DNA from: Shewanella aestuarii
GTDB taxonomy: Bacteria; Pseudomonadota; Gammaproteobacteria; Enterobacterales; Shewanellaceae
DNA length: 64,000 nucleotides
NCBI RefSeq assembly: GCF_011765625.1
Contig: NZ_CP050313.1
Location: 368,501-432,500, forward strand
Direction of reading: 5' to 3'
This document shows positions 47,741 to 56,339 of this stretch, piece after piece; position 1 is the first letter of the stretch, and the number at the start of each line of letters is the position of its first letter. The notes under the pieces were generated by a model. That model ran no database searches, had not been told where the DNA came from, and saw nothing but the letters and a program-made list of their open reading frames with translations. A program made the translations under genes and the position numbers.

Positions 47741-47850
47741 GTTAATACCAATCGTAATAAATAACTGATCACCCTAGCTTGTTAAAACACTCGATAACAG
47801 CGTTATTCCTACGCTATTCTTGATCACTTACTTATCGTGATTGGTTTAAC
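47741..47850. repeat. Palindromic intergenic repeat, copy 2
   Basis: GTTAATACCAATC at one end is matched by GATTGGTTTAAC at the other, with imperfect pairing inward. It shares long identical blocks with 30398-30500 (ATAAATAACTGATCACCCTA, then CTTGTTAAAACACT). Fills most of the 314-base gap between the MFS gene and the hydrate-repair gene, ending 30 bases before the latter. Confidence 0.8.
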
Positions 47851-47879
47851 TCTTAAGTTAGGTATCAAGGACAGCATTT

Positions 47880-49421
47880 ATGGCGACTTATCCAGCGGTT
47901 TTATCAGCAAAGACGGTTCGAGAAGCTGAACAGCTGTGGGCGTTAACCCATGGTGGTAGCACTTGGCCGCTGATGGTTAGTGCTGCCACTAGTTTTGTGC
48001 ATCGCTATCAAGCCGCCTTTAATATCAGGCAGCCGATCCTTGTTGTCGCTGGTCAGGGCAATAATGGCGGCGATGGGTATTATATTGCTAAATTATTGCA
48101 ACAAGCGGGTAAGCCAGTCTTAGTTTTTGCTCCTTTTGGCCTGCCCAAACAAGGCTTAGATGCTGCTCAAGCTATGCATGAGTACCTTGCTGAGGGTGGC
48201 AAGATATATGCTACTCAAGCTGAGTTAACTCAGGCTTTTGTTGGTTTACAGACTCTTTCTTATCAGTTTTCCCCTACAGCCAAAATAACCTACCCAGTGG
48301 TTATTGATGCACTATTAGGTAGTGGTTTAGCCCGACCGTTGTCGCAGGCGGGTATCGACATAATCAATTTTATTAACTCGAATGCTCAGCAGGTGTATGC
48401 CGTTGATGTCCCCAGTGGCTTAGATGCCGATACGGGGCAGCCAATGCCTGTTTGCGTGAAAGCCACTGCAACCCATAGTTTTATTGCCTACAAACCCGGT
48501 TTACTGACGGCAAATGGCCCTGCAAATTGCGGTGAATTGTCGTTAGATAGTTTAGGGGTTGAGACCGATGTTGTTTTGGCTACTGACGATAAAGCAAGTA
48601 GTGCTGCGCCGAAGACAAGCCGTTGGCAATATGATCCCAGTTTTACTCGTCTGCCTTGTCGTTTTGGCAATACCCATAAAAGTTGCCATGGCAATGTCAG
48701 TGTTATTGCGGGAATAGGCAATATGGCGGGCGCGGCGATAATTGCTAGCCGAGCGGCCCTGCATGCGGGAGCAGGACGGGTGTATTTGCAATGTGACCCC
48801 AGTCATTTTGCTGCGTCTTTAGCCCAATCGCCTGAGATTATGTTTGCTGACAACATTCATAGTGTATTAGCGAGTAAGGCGGTTTTGGTAGTGGGGCCGG
48901 GCCTTGGGCGTAGCGAACATGCGCGAAGGGTGATGACAAGCATACTTGATCCTATGCACTGCAATCGGCAAGGTTTAGGTGTGTTAGATGCCGACGCATT
49001 GCGTTATCTGGCTAAGCACCAGCAAACCGTTGCCAATTGGGTAATCACCCCACATGAAGCTGAAGCGGCTGATTTATTAGGCATTTCCGCTGCCGAAGTG
49101 ACGGCTAATCGGCTTGTGGCTGCGCTGGCGTTATATGAAAAATATCAAGCTGTGGTGGTGTTAAAAGGCGCAGGCACCATAGTGGCGCATCAAGCGGGCG
49201 TTAACTTTTGTCATGCGGGAACACCTGCTATGGCAACACCGGGAATGGGCGATTGTTTAGCTGGCATGATTGCGGCACTGATTGCCCAAGGTTTGTCAGC
49301 TGTCGACGCTGCGATTACCGCTGTTAATTGGCATGCATCAGTGGGTTATCAACTTGCGCAAACTCAGCGGGTTGTACTGGCGAGTGATATTTGCCAGCAA
49401 CTGAAACTCACCCCACTTTAA
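47880..49421 (+). CDS. nnr: Bifunctional NAD(P)H-hydrate repair enzyme
   Basis: A 513-residue fusion. The N-terminal YjeF_N domain (residues ~1-225) is the NAD(P)HX epimerase, with VVAGQGNNGGDGYYIAKLL and ALLGSGLARPL. The C-terminal YjeF/ribokinase-fold domain (~240-510) is the ADP/ATP-dependent dehydratase, with VLVVGPGLGRSE, PHEAEAADLLG and the nucleotide loop ATPGMGDCLAGMIAAL. It repairs damaged NAD(P)H hydrates. In many gammaproteobacteria nnr sits beside tsaE; here it stands alone after a palindromic repeat, which may mean a second copy elsewhere. Confidence 0.94.
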   Translation: MATYPAVLSAKTVREAEQLWALTHGGSTWPLMVSAATSFVHRYQAAFNIRQPILVVAGQGNNGGDGYYIAKLLQQAGKPVLVFAPFGLPKQGLDAAQAMHEYLAEGGKIYATQAELTQAFVGLQTLSYQFSPTAKITYPVVIDALLGSGLARPLSQAGIDIINFINSNAQQVYAVDVPSGLDADTGQPMPVCVKATATHSFIAYKPGLLTANGPANCGELSLDSLGVETDVVLATDDKASSAAPKTSRWQYDPSFTRLPCRFGNTHKSCHGNVSVIAGIGNMAGAAIIASRAALHAGAGRVYLQCDPSHFAASLAQSPEIMFADNIHSVLASKAVLVVGPGLGRSEHARRVMTSILDPMHCNRQGLGVLDADALRYLAKHQQTVANWVITPHEAEAADLLGISAAEVTANRLVAALALYEKYQAVVVLKGAGTIVAHQAGVNFCHAGTPAMATPGMGDCLAGMIAALIAQGLSAVDAAITAVNWHASVGYQLAQTQRVVLASDICQQLKLTPL

Positions 49422-49474
49422 GAGGGTGTGCTTGCTAGAAAGGCGGGTTAACAAGAGGGGGTTATAGCAACTTT

Positions 49475-49510
49475 CAGCAGACCATAGTATTAACATACTA
49501 TGGTCTGCTG
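49475..49510. terminator. Bidirectional terminator
   Basis: CAGCAGACCATAGTAT (49475-49490), loop TAAC, and perfect complement to 49510: a 16-bp stem followed by TTTTATT. Separates nnr from the convergent sulP gene. Confidence 0.9.
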
Positions 49511-49538
49511 TTTTATTGATTATGCTGTGCTACTCGGT

Positions 49539-51209
49539 TCAGGTTAGCAGGTTTGATTCGGTTTTAGTGTTAACGTGCTTAAGTGCGGCTTGCAATGCTT
49601 CATAACGGAACAAAAAGGTGTTCTCTATGGGTAATGAATCTATCACATGAAACTTTTGCAGTTGCTCTTTTGTGTGTAGATTCGGGCAAAGTAAAAACAC
49701 TTCACAATTAGCATCTTGGGCATCTTTAATGGCATTTTCTAGTGCTAATCCTACAGTGACATCAATCATAGGCACGTCGGTTAAGTCGAGGATCATTGCT
49801 TCATAATCGGCAATACTGGTGTGTTGGCGTGAAATGGCTTTCGACACACTAAAAATCATCGGCCCAGATAGATAGAAAAACAACACTTTGCCATTAGCTT
49901 GATCGAGTAAGCCGCGTTCGCTTTGCGTTAACGGAACTACGTTTTGGTCTGTGTCACTGATGGCTTTGACCTGTCGAGCTTGTTCTCGACTCAAGCGTTC
50001 AATAATCAAGATGTTAGAAATAAACACCCCAAGGCCTACTGCGATAATTAAATCAACAAATACTGTTAATATCATTACTCCATACATAACGGCCATAGCT
50101 TGAACACTGACTTTATGAGCCCGTTGGATAAAGCTCCAGTCAAGAATGTTAAAGCCGACATAAACCGCAATACCCGCTAATACCGCCATTGGGATGGGTT
50201 CGGTTAAGCCTCCGGCAACAAGCACCACTAACGCCAGTACCACTGCGCGGGTAATACCTGATACAGGTGATCGAGCCCCTACCTGAATATTGGTGACTGT
50301 ACCCATAGTGGCACCAGCACCCGGAAGCGCACCAAATAAACCTGAAATCATGTTAGCTATCCCCTGACCACGTAACTCTTTATCTGAGTCATGTTCTTTA
50401 CGGGTGAGAGAGTCGCCAATTACCGCAGTAAGGAGGGTGTCGATACAACCTAGGGTGCCTAATACGAGTGCGTCAATCACCATGGTCATAAAGATGTCAG
50501 CGTTAATATGAGGAATCACCAGAGACGGTAAGCCCGCAGGAATTTCACCTATGCGGCGAATGCTTTCTGTGTCGAAAAAAATGACCGAGATAAGAGTGAT
50601 TGCCACTAAGGCAACAAGCTGAGCAGGTACATATTTACGGTATTTTTTTGGAAATAAAAACAAGGTGGCTAAGGTGAGCAAACCCAATAATAGCTCACTC
50701 AATTTAATGTTTGTCAGAAGATCTGGTAGGGCAGATAAGGTGCCGATGACCCCACCTGAGGGCGCGGCATGGCCTAATAGTGGTGATAGCTGCAAGATGA
50801 TTAAAATCACCCCGATACCAGACATAAAACCTGATACCACACTGTATGGCATTAAAGTGACATATTTTCCTAACTTTAAGGTGCCAATTAAAAACTGGAA
50901 GCCACCGGCCATCATGACAACGGTAAAGGATATCGCCATACCAGACTCAGGGTATTTAGCTACCATGGTGGTTAAAATGGCGGTCATGATCACTGTCATC
51001 GGCCCGGTAGGCTCAGAGATCAAGGTAGATGAGCCACCAAATAAAGCCGCAAAAAAACCAACTAAAATAGCACCCCAGAGACCAGCTTCTGCACCGGCAC
51101 CAGAGGCAACACCAAATGCCAGAGCCAAAGGTAAGGAAATAATTGCGGTGGTGACACCCCCAAACAAATCTCCTTTGAGATTGACATCCTTAAAGCGTTC
51201 TTTGAACAA
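49539..51209 (-). CDS. SulP/SLC26 family anion transporter with STAS domain
   Basis: A 556-residue transporter. The membrane part has about twelve helices, with the family motif GGVTTAIISLPLALAFGVASGAGAEAGLWGAI near the start and LISEPTGPMTVIM. The C-terminal STAS domain (about residues 430-545) reads VLFFYLSGPMIFSVSKAI and AMILDLTDVPMIDVT. SulP proteins carry sulphate, bicarbonate or dicarboxylates; no carbonic anhydrase lies next to it, so the substrate is open. Divergent from amt with a 393-bp spacer. Confidence 0.92.
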   Translation of the reverse strand: MFKERFKDVNLKGDLFGGVTTAIISLPLALAFGVASGAGAEAGLWGAILVGFFAALFGGSSTLISEPTGPMTVIMTAILTTMVAKYPESGMAISFTVVMMAGGFQFLIGTLKLGKYVTLMPYSVVSGFMSGIGVILIILQLSPLLGHAAPSGGVIGTLSALPDLLTNIKLSELLLGLLTLATLFLFPKKYRKYVPAQLVALVAITLISVIFFDTESIRRIGEIPAGLPSLVIPHINADIFMTMVIDALVLGTLGCIDTLLTAVIGDSLTRKEHDSDKELRGQGIANMISGLFGALPGAGATMGTVTNIQVGARSPVSGITRAVVLALVVLVAGGLTEPIPMAVLAGIAVYVGFNILDWSFIQRAHKVSVQAMAVMYGVMILTVFVDLIIAVGLGVFISNILIIERLSREQARQVKAISDTDQNVVPLTQSERGLLDQANGKVLFFYLSGPMIFSVSKAISRQHTSIADYEAMILDLTDVPMIDVTVGLALENAIKDAQDANCEVFLLCPNLHTKEQLQKFHVIDSLPIENTFLFRYEALQAALKHVNTKTESNLLT

Positions 51210-51382
51210 AGTAATCCCCTCCCAAATTAAATTTGGCGTGACTTTAGCAAATATTTAACAGTTTTGTACAGGAATGCTTATTCAGTGACAATATTTGTAA
51301 CAATCCCATGGTGGCAGATTGGCGAACACAACAAATTTAGCCGTTATAGGCGCGCACCATTTGAAGGCGTGATATGAAGCAG

Positions 51383-51399
51383 TGGATCAAAATGGTGCA
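51383..51399 (+). promoter_or_regulatory. Candidate NtrC site, distal, upstream of amt
   Basis: TGGATCAAAATGGTGCA has one exact half of the NtrC consensus (TGGTGCA) and a degenerate other half, with correct spacing. About 170 bases upstream of the expected start of transcription. Confidence 0.5.
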
Positions 51400-51498
51400 G
51401 TAAAAGCACGCTAATGGTTTTTTATAGCCAGTTTATCGCCTTCCTTTTCCCGCATTTGGCTGTTTTGCTAAAAAAATTCATCATAACCATCAATCCCT

Positions 51499-51515
51499 TG
51501 CACCAATCTGGTACA
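51499..51515 (+). promoter_or_regulatory. Candidate NtrC site, proximal, upstream of amt
   Basis: TGCACCAATCTGGTACA agrees with the NtrC dyad TGCACCANNNTGGTGCA at all but one defined base. It lies 25 bases upstream of a sigma-54-type promoter. Confidence 0.7.
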
Positions 51516-51540
51516 AAAAACGATAAATTATTTTAACAAA

Positions 51541-51554
51541 GGAATAATTCTTGC
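51541..51554 (+). promoter_or_regulatory. Sigma-54 (-24/-12) promoter of amt
   Basis: GGAATAATTCTTGC places the invariant GG and GC exactly ten bases apart and has the -12 TTGC followed by T-rich sequence. The -24 box is weaker (GGAATA against TGGCAC). About 50 bases upstream of the amt ATG. Confidence 0.65.
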
Positions 51555-51602
51555 TTTTATAAGGTACTGAATTAAATGAAAGAATAATTTTCGGGGACAG
51601 GC

Positions 51603-52805
51603 ATGAACAACATTAGTGATGCAATTGGTGTGATTGCACAAAGTGCGGACACCTTGTTTATCTTACTTGGTGCAATTATGGTGCTGGCAATGCATGCCGG
51701 TTTTGCATTTTTAGAAGTGGGGACAGTAAGGCATAAAAACCAAGTCAATGCGCTGGTGAAAATTCTAACGGATTTTGCCTTTTCGGCGGTGGCCTATTTT
51801 GTGATTGGTTACCAAATCGCGTATGGCAGCCATTTCTTCCTTAGTGCCGAAGCGTTAACGGCTAATCATGGCTACGACTTAGTGAAGTTTTTCTTTTTGC
51901 TCACCTTTGCCGCTGCGATTCCTGCCATTGTGTCTGGTGGTATCGCTGAACGCGGTAGCTTTAGACCATTCTTGTTTGCATCAGCCTTAATTGTTGCCTT
52001 TGTTTATCCGTTTTTTGAAGGGATGATTTGGAATGGCAACTTTGGTTTTCAGGCCTGGTTAAATGAGAGTTTTGGCGCTGAGTTCCATGATTTTGCTGGC
52101 TCAGTTGTAGTGCATGGTATGGGTGGTTGGTTAGCGCTGGTGGCCATTTATTTGTTGGGTTCTCGCCGTGGTCGTAAACCGGGAGTCGCGTTTGCGCCAT
52201 CTAACATTCCATTTTTGGCGCTAGGGTCATGGGTGCTAATTGTTGGTTGGTTTGGTTTTAATGTAATGTCAGCGCAAACTCTTGATGGTATTAGTGGTTT
52301 AGTGGCAGTAAACAGTTTAATGGCGATGGTTGGCGGTACGATTATTGCTTTGATTGTCGGCAAAAATGACCCCGGATTTATTCATAACGGCCCGCTTGCT
52401 GGCTTAGTGGCGGTATGTGCTGGCTCTGATTTAATGCACCCTGTTGGGGCATTTGTGGTTGGCGCGGTAGCAGGGGGCTTATTTGTGTTTGTGTTTACCC
52501 AATTACAACGTAATAGCAAAATTGATGATGTGTTAGGTGTGTGGCCACTGCATGGTTTATGTGGTGTGTGGGGCGGAATCGCTGCCGGTATTTTTGGTCA
52601 ACAAACACTGGGCGGTTTAGGTGGCGTTAGTTTAATGTCGCAAGTGGTTGGCACTGTTGCTGGTGTTGCTGTGGCACTGATTGGTGGCATTATTGTTTAT
52701 GGTGTGGTGAATAAAATTGCCAGTTTACGCTTGGGCCAAGAGGAAGAGTTTATTGGTGCCGATTTGTCCATCCATAAAATTGGCTCAACTAACTCAGATA
52801 AATAA
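51603..52805 (+). CDS. amt: Ammonium transporter Amt
   Basis: A 400-residue Amt/Rh channel protein with eleven helices. Conserved segments include LGAIMVLAMHAGFAFLEVG, the PAIVSGGIAERGSFRPF block, and the twin pore histidines in VVHGMGGWLAL and WPLHGLCGVWGG. It conducts ammonium/ammonia during nitrogen limitation. No glnK is adjacent, which is less usual for amt, so its PII partner must be elsewhere. The upstream NtrC and sigma-54 sites indicate nitrogen control. Confidence 0.95.
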   Translation: MNNISDAIGVIAQSADTLFILLGAIMVLAMHAGFAFLEVGTVRHKNQVNALVKILTDFAFSAVAYFVIGYQIAYGSHFFLSAEALTANHGYDLVKFFFLLTFAAAIPAIVSGGIAERGSFRPFLFASALIVAFVYPFFEGMIWNGNFGFQAWLNESFGAEFHDFAGSVVVHGMGGWLALVAIYLLGSRRGRKPGVAFAPSNIPFLALGSWVLIVGWFGFNVMSAQTLDGISGLVAVNSLMAMVGGTIIALIVGKNDPGFIHNGPLAGLVAVCAGSDLMHPVGAFVVGAVAGGLFVFVFTQLQRNSKIDDVLGVWPLHGLCGVWGGIAAGIFGQQTLGGLGGVSLMSQVVGTVAGVAVALIGGIIVYGVVNKIASLRLGQEEEFIGADLSIHKIGSTNSDK

Positions 52806-52881
52806 CATCCTGTGATCACGGCATGTTATGGATGAGATTTGTTACTGAATGAAAAAGTGACTTAGATAAATACTATTTACC

Positions 52882-52913
52882 AATGGGCAAGCAGGCAATT
52901 CTGTTTGCCCATT
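52882..52913 (+). terminator. amt terminator
   Basis: AATGGGCAA (52882-52890) pairs with TTGCCCATT (52905-52913), extended inward by CAG/CTG, followed by TTTATT. 77 bases past the amt stop. Confidence 0.85.
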
Positions 52914-53009
52914 TTTATTGCTGACCTCGTTTTTATTTTTAATCGCAATCATCTTTAATGCCCAATTAATATAAATTATGCAATTTTTGTGATCTCCTTT
53001 ACAAATGTA

Positions 53010-53028
53010 AATAATAATAGTTATCATT
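53010..53028 (+). promoter_or_regulatory. Candidate Fur box before the TonB receptor
   Basis: AATAATAATAGTTATCATT matches the 19-base Fur consensus (GATAATGATAATCATTATC) at 13 positions. It lies about 75 bases upstream of the receptor start, within the likely promoter. Confidence 0.65.
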
Positions 53029-53101
53029 TACGCGATCTAAATCTTTTTGTTAGGATTTGCCTGTACTTTACTAGGCTCTAATAAAAAGGATTATTTACCC
53101 A

Positions 53102-55423
53102 ATGAAATCTCGTCAACCCATTCCATTCTCTTTGGGCGCAACAGCCGTCGCGACAGCATTAGCGCTAAGTGCTCCTTTGTATGCTGCCGATGCCAACACT
53201 GAGGTCTGTACTAAAAGTGAAAATGTCGAATGTAAGAAAGATAAGTCTCAAGAGGCCATCGAGCGAATCGCCGTACATGGTGTAAAAAGCTCAGTCTACT
53301 TTTATGACAAATCCGGTGATAAGCGCCGAGTGGCAGAGCTAGTCGATACTCCGCAGATGATCACCGTTCTGACGCAAGATCAAATTCAAGAATCTGGTTT
53401 AACCGACCTTAAAGACATTCTGTCCTCTCAAGCGGGTGTGACTTTGGGGACGGGTGAAAACGGTAATGCCTTCGGTGATCGCTATATTATTCGTGGCCAT
53501 GAAGCGCGTAGCGATGTGTTTGTTGATGGTCTTCGTGATCCTGGCATGACCACTCGCGAGAGTTTTGCAACTGAACAAGTTGAAATTACCAAAGGCCCAA
53601 GTTCAACTTTTGCGGGACGTGGTTCATCGGGTGGTGCGGTCAACAGTGTAACCAAAAAAGCCTCAACATCTTATGACTTTGGCCGTGTTGATGCCGCAGT
53701 CGGCACTGACGATCACACCCGCTTTACCATAGATTATAACGTGCCTCTAGCTGAGGATGTGGCCTTGCGTGTTAATGGCCTTTTGGCAGATGAAGATAAG
53801 CCGGGTCGTGAGGGCATTAGCGCAGAGAGAAAAGGTGCACAATTATCTTTGGTGTATGAGCCATCTGATGTGTTGTCATTTATTTTTGATGGTTACTACA
53901 TGAAAGCCGATGATGTGGCGGACTTAGGTAGCTACTTTGACCAAGACACCCGTAAACCAATCGAAGATATTCCGGTTTATGCCCAAGACTCTGACTTTTT
54001 AAGCTCAGATGTACGCACCTTTACTTTGCGTACCGAATACCAGATTTCAGATAGTTTAACCTTATACAATGCCACTCGTGTGGGGCGTACTGAGAATGGC
54101 TACATCACCACGGGTATGAGTGGTGCCACCCGCGCAGAGACTGACCCAGAAGTGCCTGGCATTAAAACCCTGAGGCTGAGTACCCACAATGGTCGTCAAG
54201 ATGTTGAATACTGGAACACACAATTTAACCTGTTTTGGAATGTGAATATTCTAGGAATGGAAAATAAATGGGTGTTTGGCGTTGAATATACCGATGAATC
54301 AGTGGATAACGGCGTTTATGATATCGTCAATAATAACGCCACTAACTGTATCATCAATGGCCGGCGTGGCGAGTCACCCGCTTATTGTATTCTGGATGGA
54401 AATGGTGAAGCGATTGATAATATTGACAAACTGATGGGCCGTACTTATTCCAAAGGGCCGTCAGACGCCATTTATGACATCGAAACCATCTCGTCTTACT
54501 TTATGGATACTGTCAATCTTACTGATAATTTGGAGCTATTTTTTGGCTTTAGATACGACAGCTTCGACTACAGTAACGACACCTCAAGTAGCCGCAATGG
54601 CGATGTGCTATATGAATATTCTGACAGCATGTACAACGGCCACGTAGGCTTAGTGTATAGCTTGACTGAATCGGGCAACCTATATGCAAGTTACAGTACC
54701 GCGACTAACATTAACGGCGGTGAGTCAGACCTTGGCGCAAGCTGTGGCTATGGTGGACTTTGTGGCACACCAGAGCAAGTACTGGCAGCAGATCCCGAGT
54801 TGGTTGAAAATATTGAACTTGGCACCAAATGGATGTTGTTTGATGACAGCGTAATGTTTTCGGCCTCGGTGTTCCAAATTACCAAAAATGATGTGATGGA
54901 AAGTGTCGGTGACAGCTATTCAACCTTAGGCAGTCTCAATACCGGTAAGAACCGAGTTGAGGGGATTGAAATTGGTATGGTGGGTAATATCACTGATGCC
55001 TTTAGTATTCAGCTTTCAGCGTCATTAATGGACTCAGAAATTCTGGCTTCATTTAATGAGGACTATATTGGTAAAAAATTGAGTAACTTTGCTGACGAAA
55101 GTGCTTACTTACAACTTCGTTATCAGATTAATGACATGTTTGTCATCGGCGGCGGTTACACCTACCAAGGTGAAATGTACGGTGGACAACCTGATACTGC
55201 AGCAGGTTATGATAATGAAAATGACCGTTACAGTGTAGTGGTGCCAGCTTACCAAGTGGTGAGTTTATTCGCGAACTACAATGCCACAGAAGCCTTAACC
55301 TTCCGCTTGAATGTGGGTAACGTACTTGATGAAGAATACTGGACAGCAGCTTATCGTTCAGGCTCATTTATGTATTTAGGCGATGCGAGAAACGCTAATT
55401 TAACGGCAACATTTGAATTTTAA
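53102..55423 (+). CDS. TonB-dependent catecholate-siderophore receptor (Fiu/PiuA-like)
   Basis: A 773-residue outer-membrane receptor. Signal peptide to about LSAPLYA; plug domain with TPQMITVLTQDQIQESG, DRYIIRGHEARSDVFVDGLRD and VEITKGPSSTFAGRGSSGGAVN; 22-strand barrel ending NLTATFEF with terminal Phe. These blocks match the Fiu group that imports iron-bound catechols. It is followed by ybiX after 14 bases, the pairing seen for fiu-ybiX and piuA-piuC. A probable Fur box lies upstream, so iron limitation should induce it. Confidence 0.94.
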   Translation: MKSRQPIPFSLGATAVATALALSAPLYAADANTEVCTKSENVECKKDKSQEAIERIAVHGVKSSVYFYDKSGDKRRVAELVDTPQMITVLTQDQIQESGLTDLKDILSSQAGVTLGTGENGNAFGDRYIIRGHEARSDVFVDGLRDPGMTTRESFATEQVEITKGPSSTFAGRGSSGGAVNSVTKKASTSYDFGRVDAAVGTDDHTRFTIDYNVPLAEDVALRVNGLLADEDKPGREGISAERKGAQLSLVYEPSDVLSFIFDGYYMKADDVADLGSYFDQDTRKPIEDIPVYAQDSDFLSSDVRTFTLRTEYQISDSLTLYNATRVGRTENGYITTGMSGATRAETDPEVPGIKTLRLSTHNGRQDVEYWNTQFNLFWNVNILGMENKWVFGVEYTDESVDNGVYDIVNNNATNCIINGRRGESPAYCILDGNGEAIDNIDKLMGRTYSKGPSDAIYDIETISSYFMDTVNLTDNLELFFGFRYDSFDYSNDTSSSRNGDVLYEYSDSMYNGHVGLVYSLTESGNLYASYSTATNINGGESDLGASCGYGGLCGTPEQVLAADPELVENIELGTKWMLFDDSVMFSASVFQITKNDVMESVGDSYSTLGSLNTGKNRVEGIEIGMVGNITDAFSIQLSASLMDSEILASFNEDYIGKKLSNFADESAYLQLRYQINDMFVIGGGYTYQGEMYGGQPDTAAGYDNENDRYSVVVPAYQVVSLFANYNATEALTFRLNVGNVLDEEYWTAAYRSGSFMYLGDARNANLTATFEF

Positions 55424-55437
55424 TTAAAGGGTTTATC

Positions 55438-56118
55438 ATGATTGTTATTGAGAGAATATTGACTACTGAAGAAGTGAGTTTATTCAGGAAGCAATTAGCT
55501 GACGCACCTTGGTTAGATGGTAAACAAACTGCCATGGGCATGGCGGCGTCAGTTAAAAATAACAATCAAGCTGATGCTAATGATGATGTGGTGCGCCAAC
55601 TGGCTAATACTTTATTAGCTAAGTTTGGTAGCACCCCAAAGGTCGTTTCGGCGGCCTTACCCCATAAAATTTTTCCGCCTTGCTTTAATCGCTATGGTAT
55701 ATCTGAAGAATATGGTTTTCACGTAGATGCCGCAGTGATGCGCATTCCGGGTACCAATGAGGTGCTAAGAAGTGATATGTCGATGACCACGTTTTTAAGT
55801 GAGCCAGATGAGTATGACGGCGGCGAGTTAATTATTGCTACCGAGTTTGGCGAGCAGCAAATTAAGCTGCCTGCGGGTTACGCGGTATTGTATCCCTCTA
55901 GCAGTTTGCACAAGGTGACGGCAGTGACCCGTGGCGAACGAGTCGCAGCCATTACTTGGATGCAAAGCATGGTGGCTGATGGCAGTTTAAGGCAAAATCT
56001 GTATCAACTGGATCAAACCATTCAAAAACTGATTAGCCAAGGTAACACCGCGCGTAGCGAGTTAGATCAACTGCATAATGTGTATCATAACTTGATCCGT
56101 CAATTCACTCAGCTATAA
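55438..56118 (+). CDS. ybiX: Fe(II)/2-oxoglutarate PKHD-type hydroxylase YbiX (PiuC)
   Basis: A 226-residue prolyl-4-hydroxylase-like dioxygenase. The metal triad is visible: H and D in YGFHVDAAVMR and the distal H in SSSLHKVTAVTRGER, whose arginine should bind the oxoglutarate. FLSEPDEYDGGELII is the conserved family block. It commonly accompanies Fiu-type receptors and may modify a siderophore or the receptor pathway; substrate unproven. Co-transcribed with the receptor. Confidence 0.95.
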   Translation: MIVIERILTTEEVSLFRKQLADAPWLDGKQTAMGMAASVKNNNQADANDDVVRQLANTLLAKFGSTPKVVSAALPHKIFPPCFNRYGISEEYGFHVDAAVMRIPGTNEVLRSDMSMTTFLSEPDEYDGGELIIATEFGEQQIKLPAGYAVLYPSSSLHKVTAVTRGERVAAITWMQSMVADGSLRQNLYQLDQTIQKLISQGNTARSELDQLHNVYHNLIRQFTQL

Positions 56119-56163
56119 GCTGAGTTGTTGGCGTAATCACGATACAAATGTGTCATTACTATA

Positions 56164-56188
56164 GGCGTCAATCTTTAAGATTGGCGTC
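56164..56188 (+). terminator. Terminator after ybiX
   Basis: GGCGTCAATC (56164-56173) pairs with GATTGGCGTC (56179-56188) with two G-T wobbles, followed by TTGTTTTT. 45 bases after the ybiX stop. Confidence 0.8.
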
Positions 56189-56339
56189 TTGTTTTTATTT
56201 AGCCTATCTAGTTCTCGTTTAAGTTTTATTTAAGTGTTAACCCCGATGATGGGGATTAGATCAAAATGATGCCTGTCATTGAAGCGAAACACCTGTCATT
56301 GAAGCAAAACCAATAATTATAAAGTTAAGGAGACGACCT

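Noticed and set aside
51210..51600. Small genes in the sulP-amt spacer
   Set aside because: No frame with start, ribosome site and plausible composition; the space is explained by regulatory sites.
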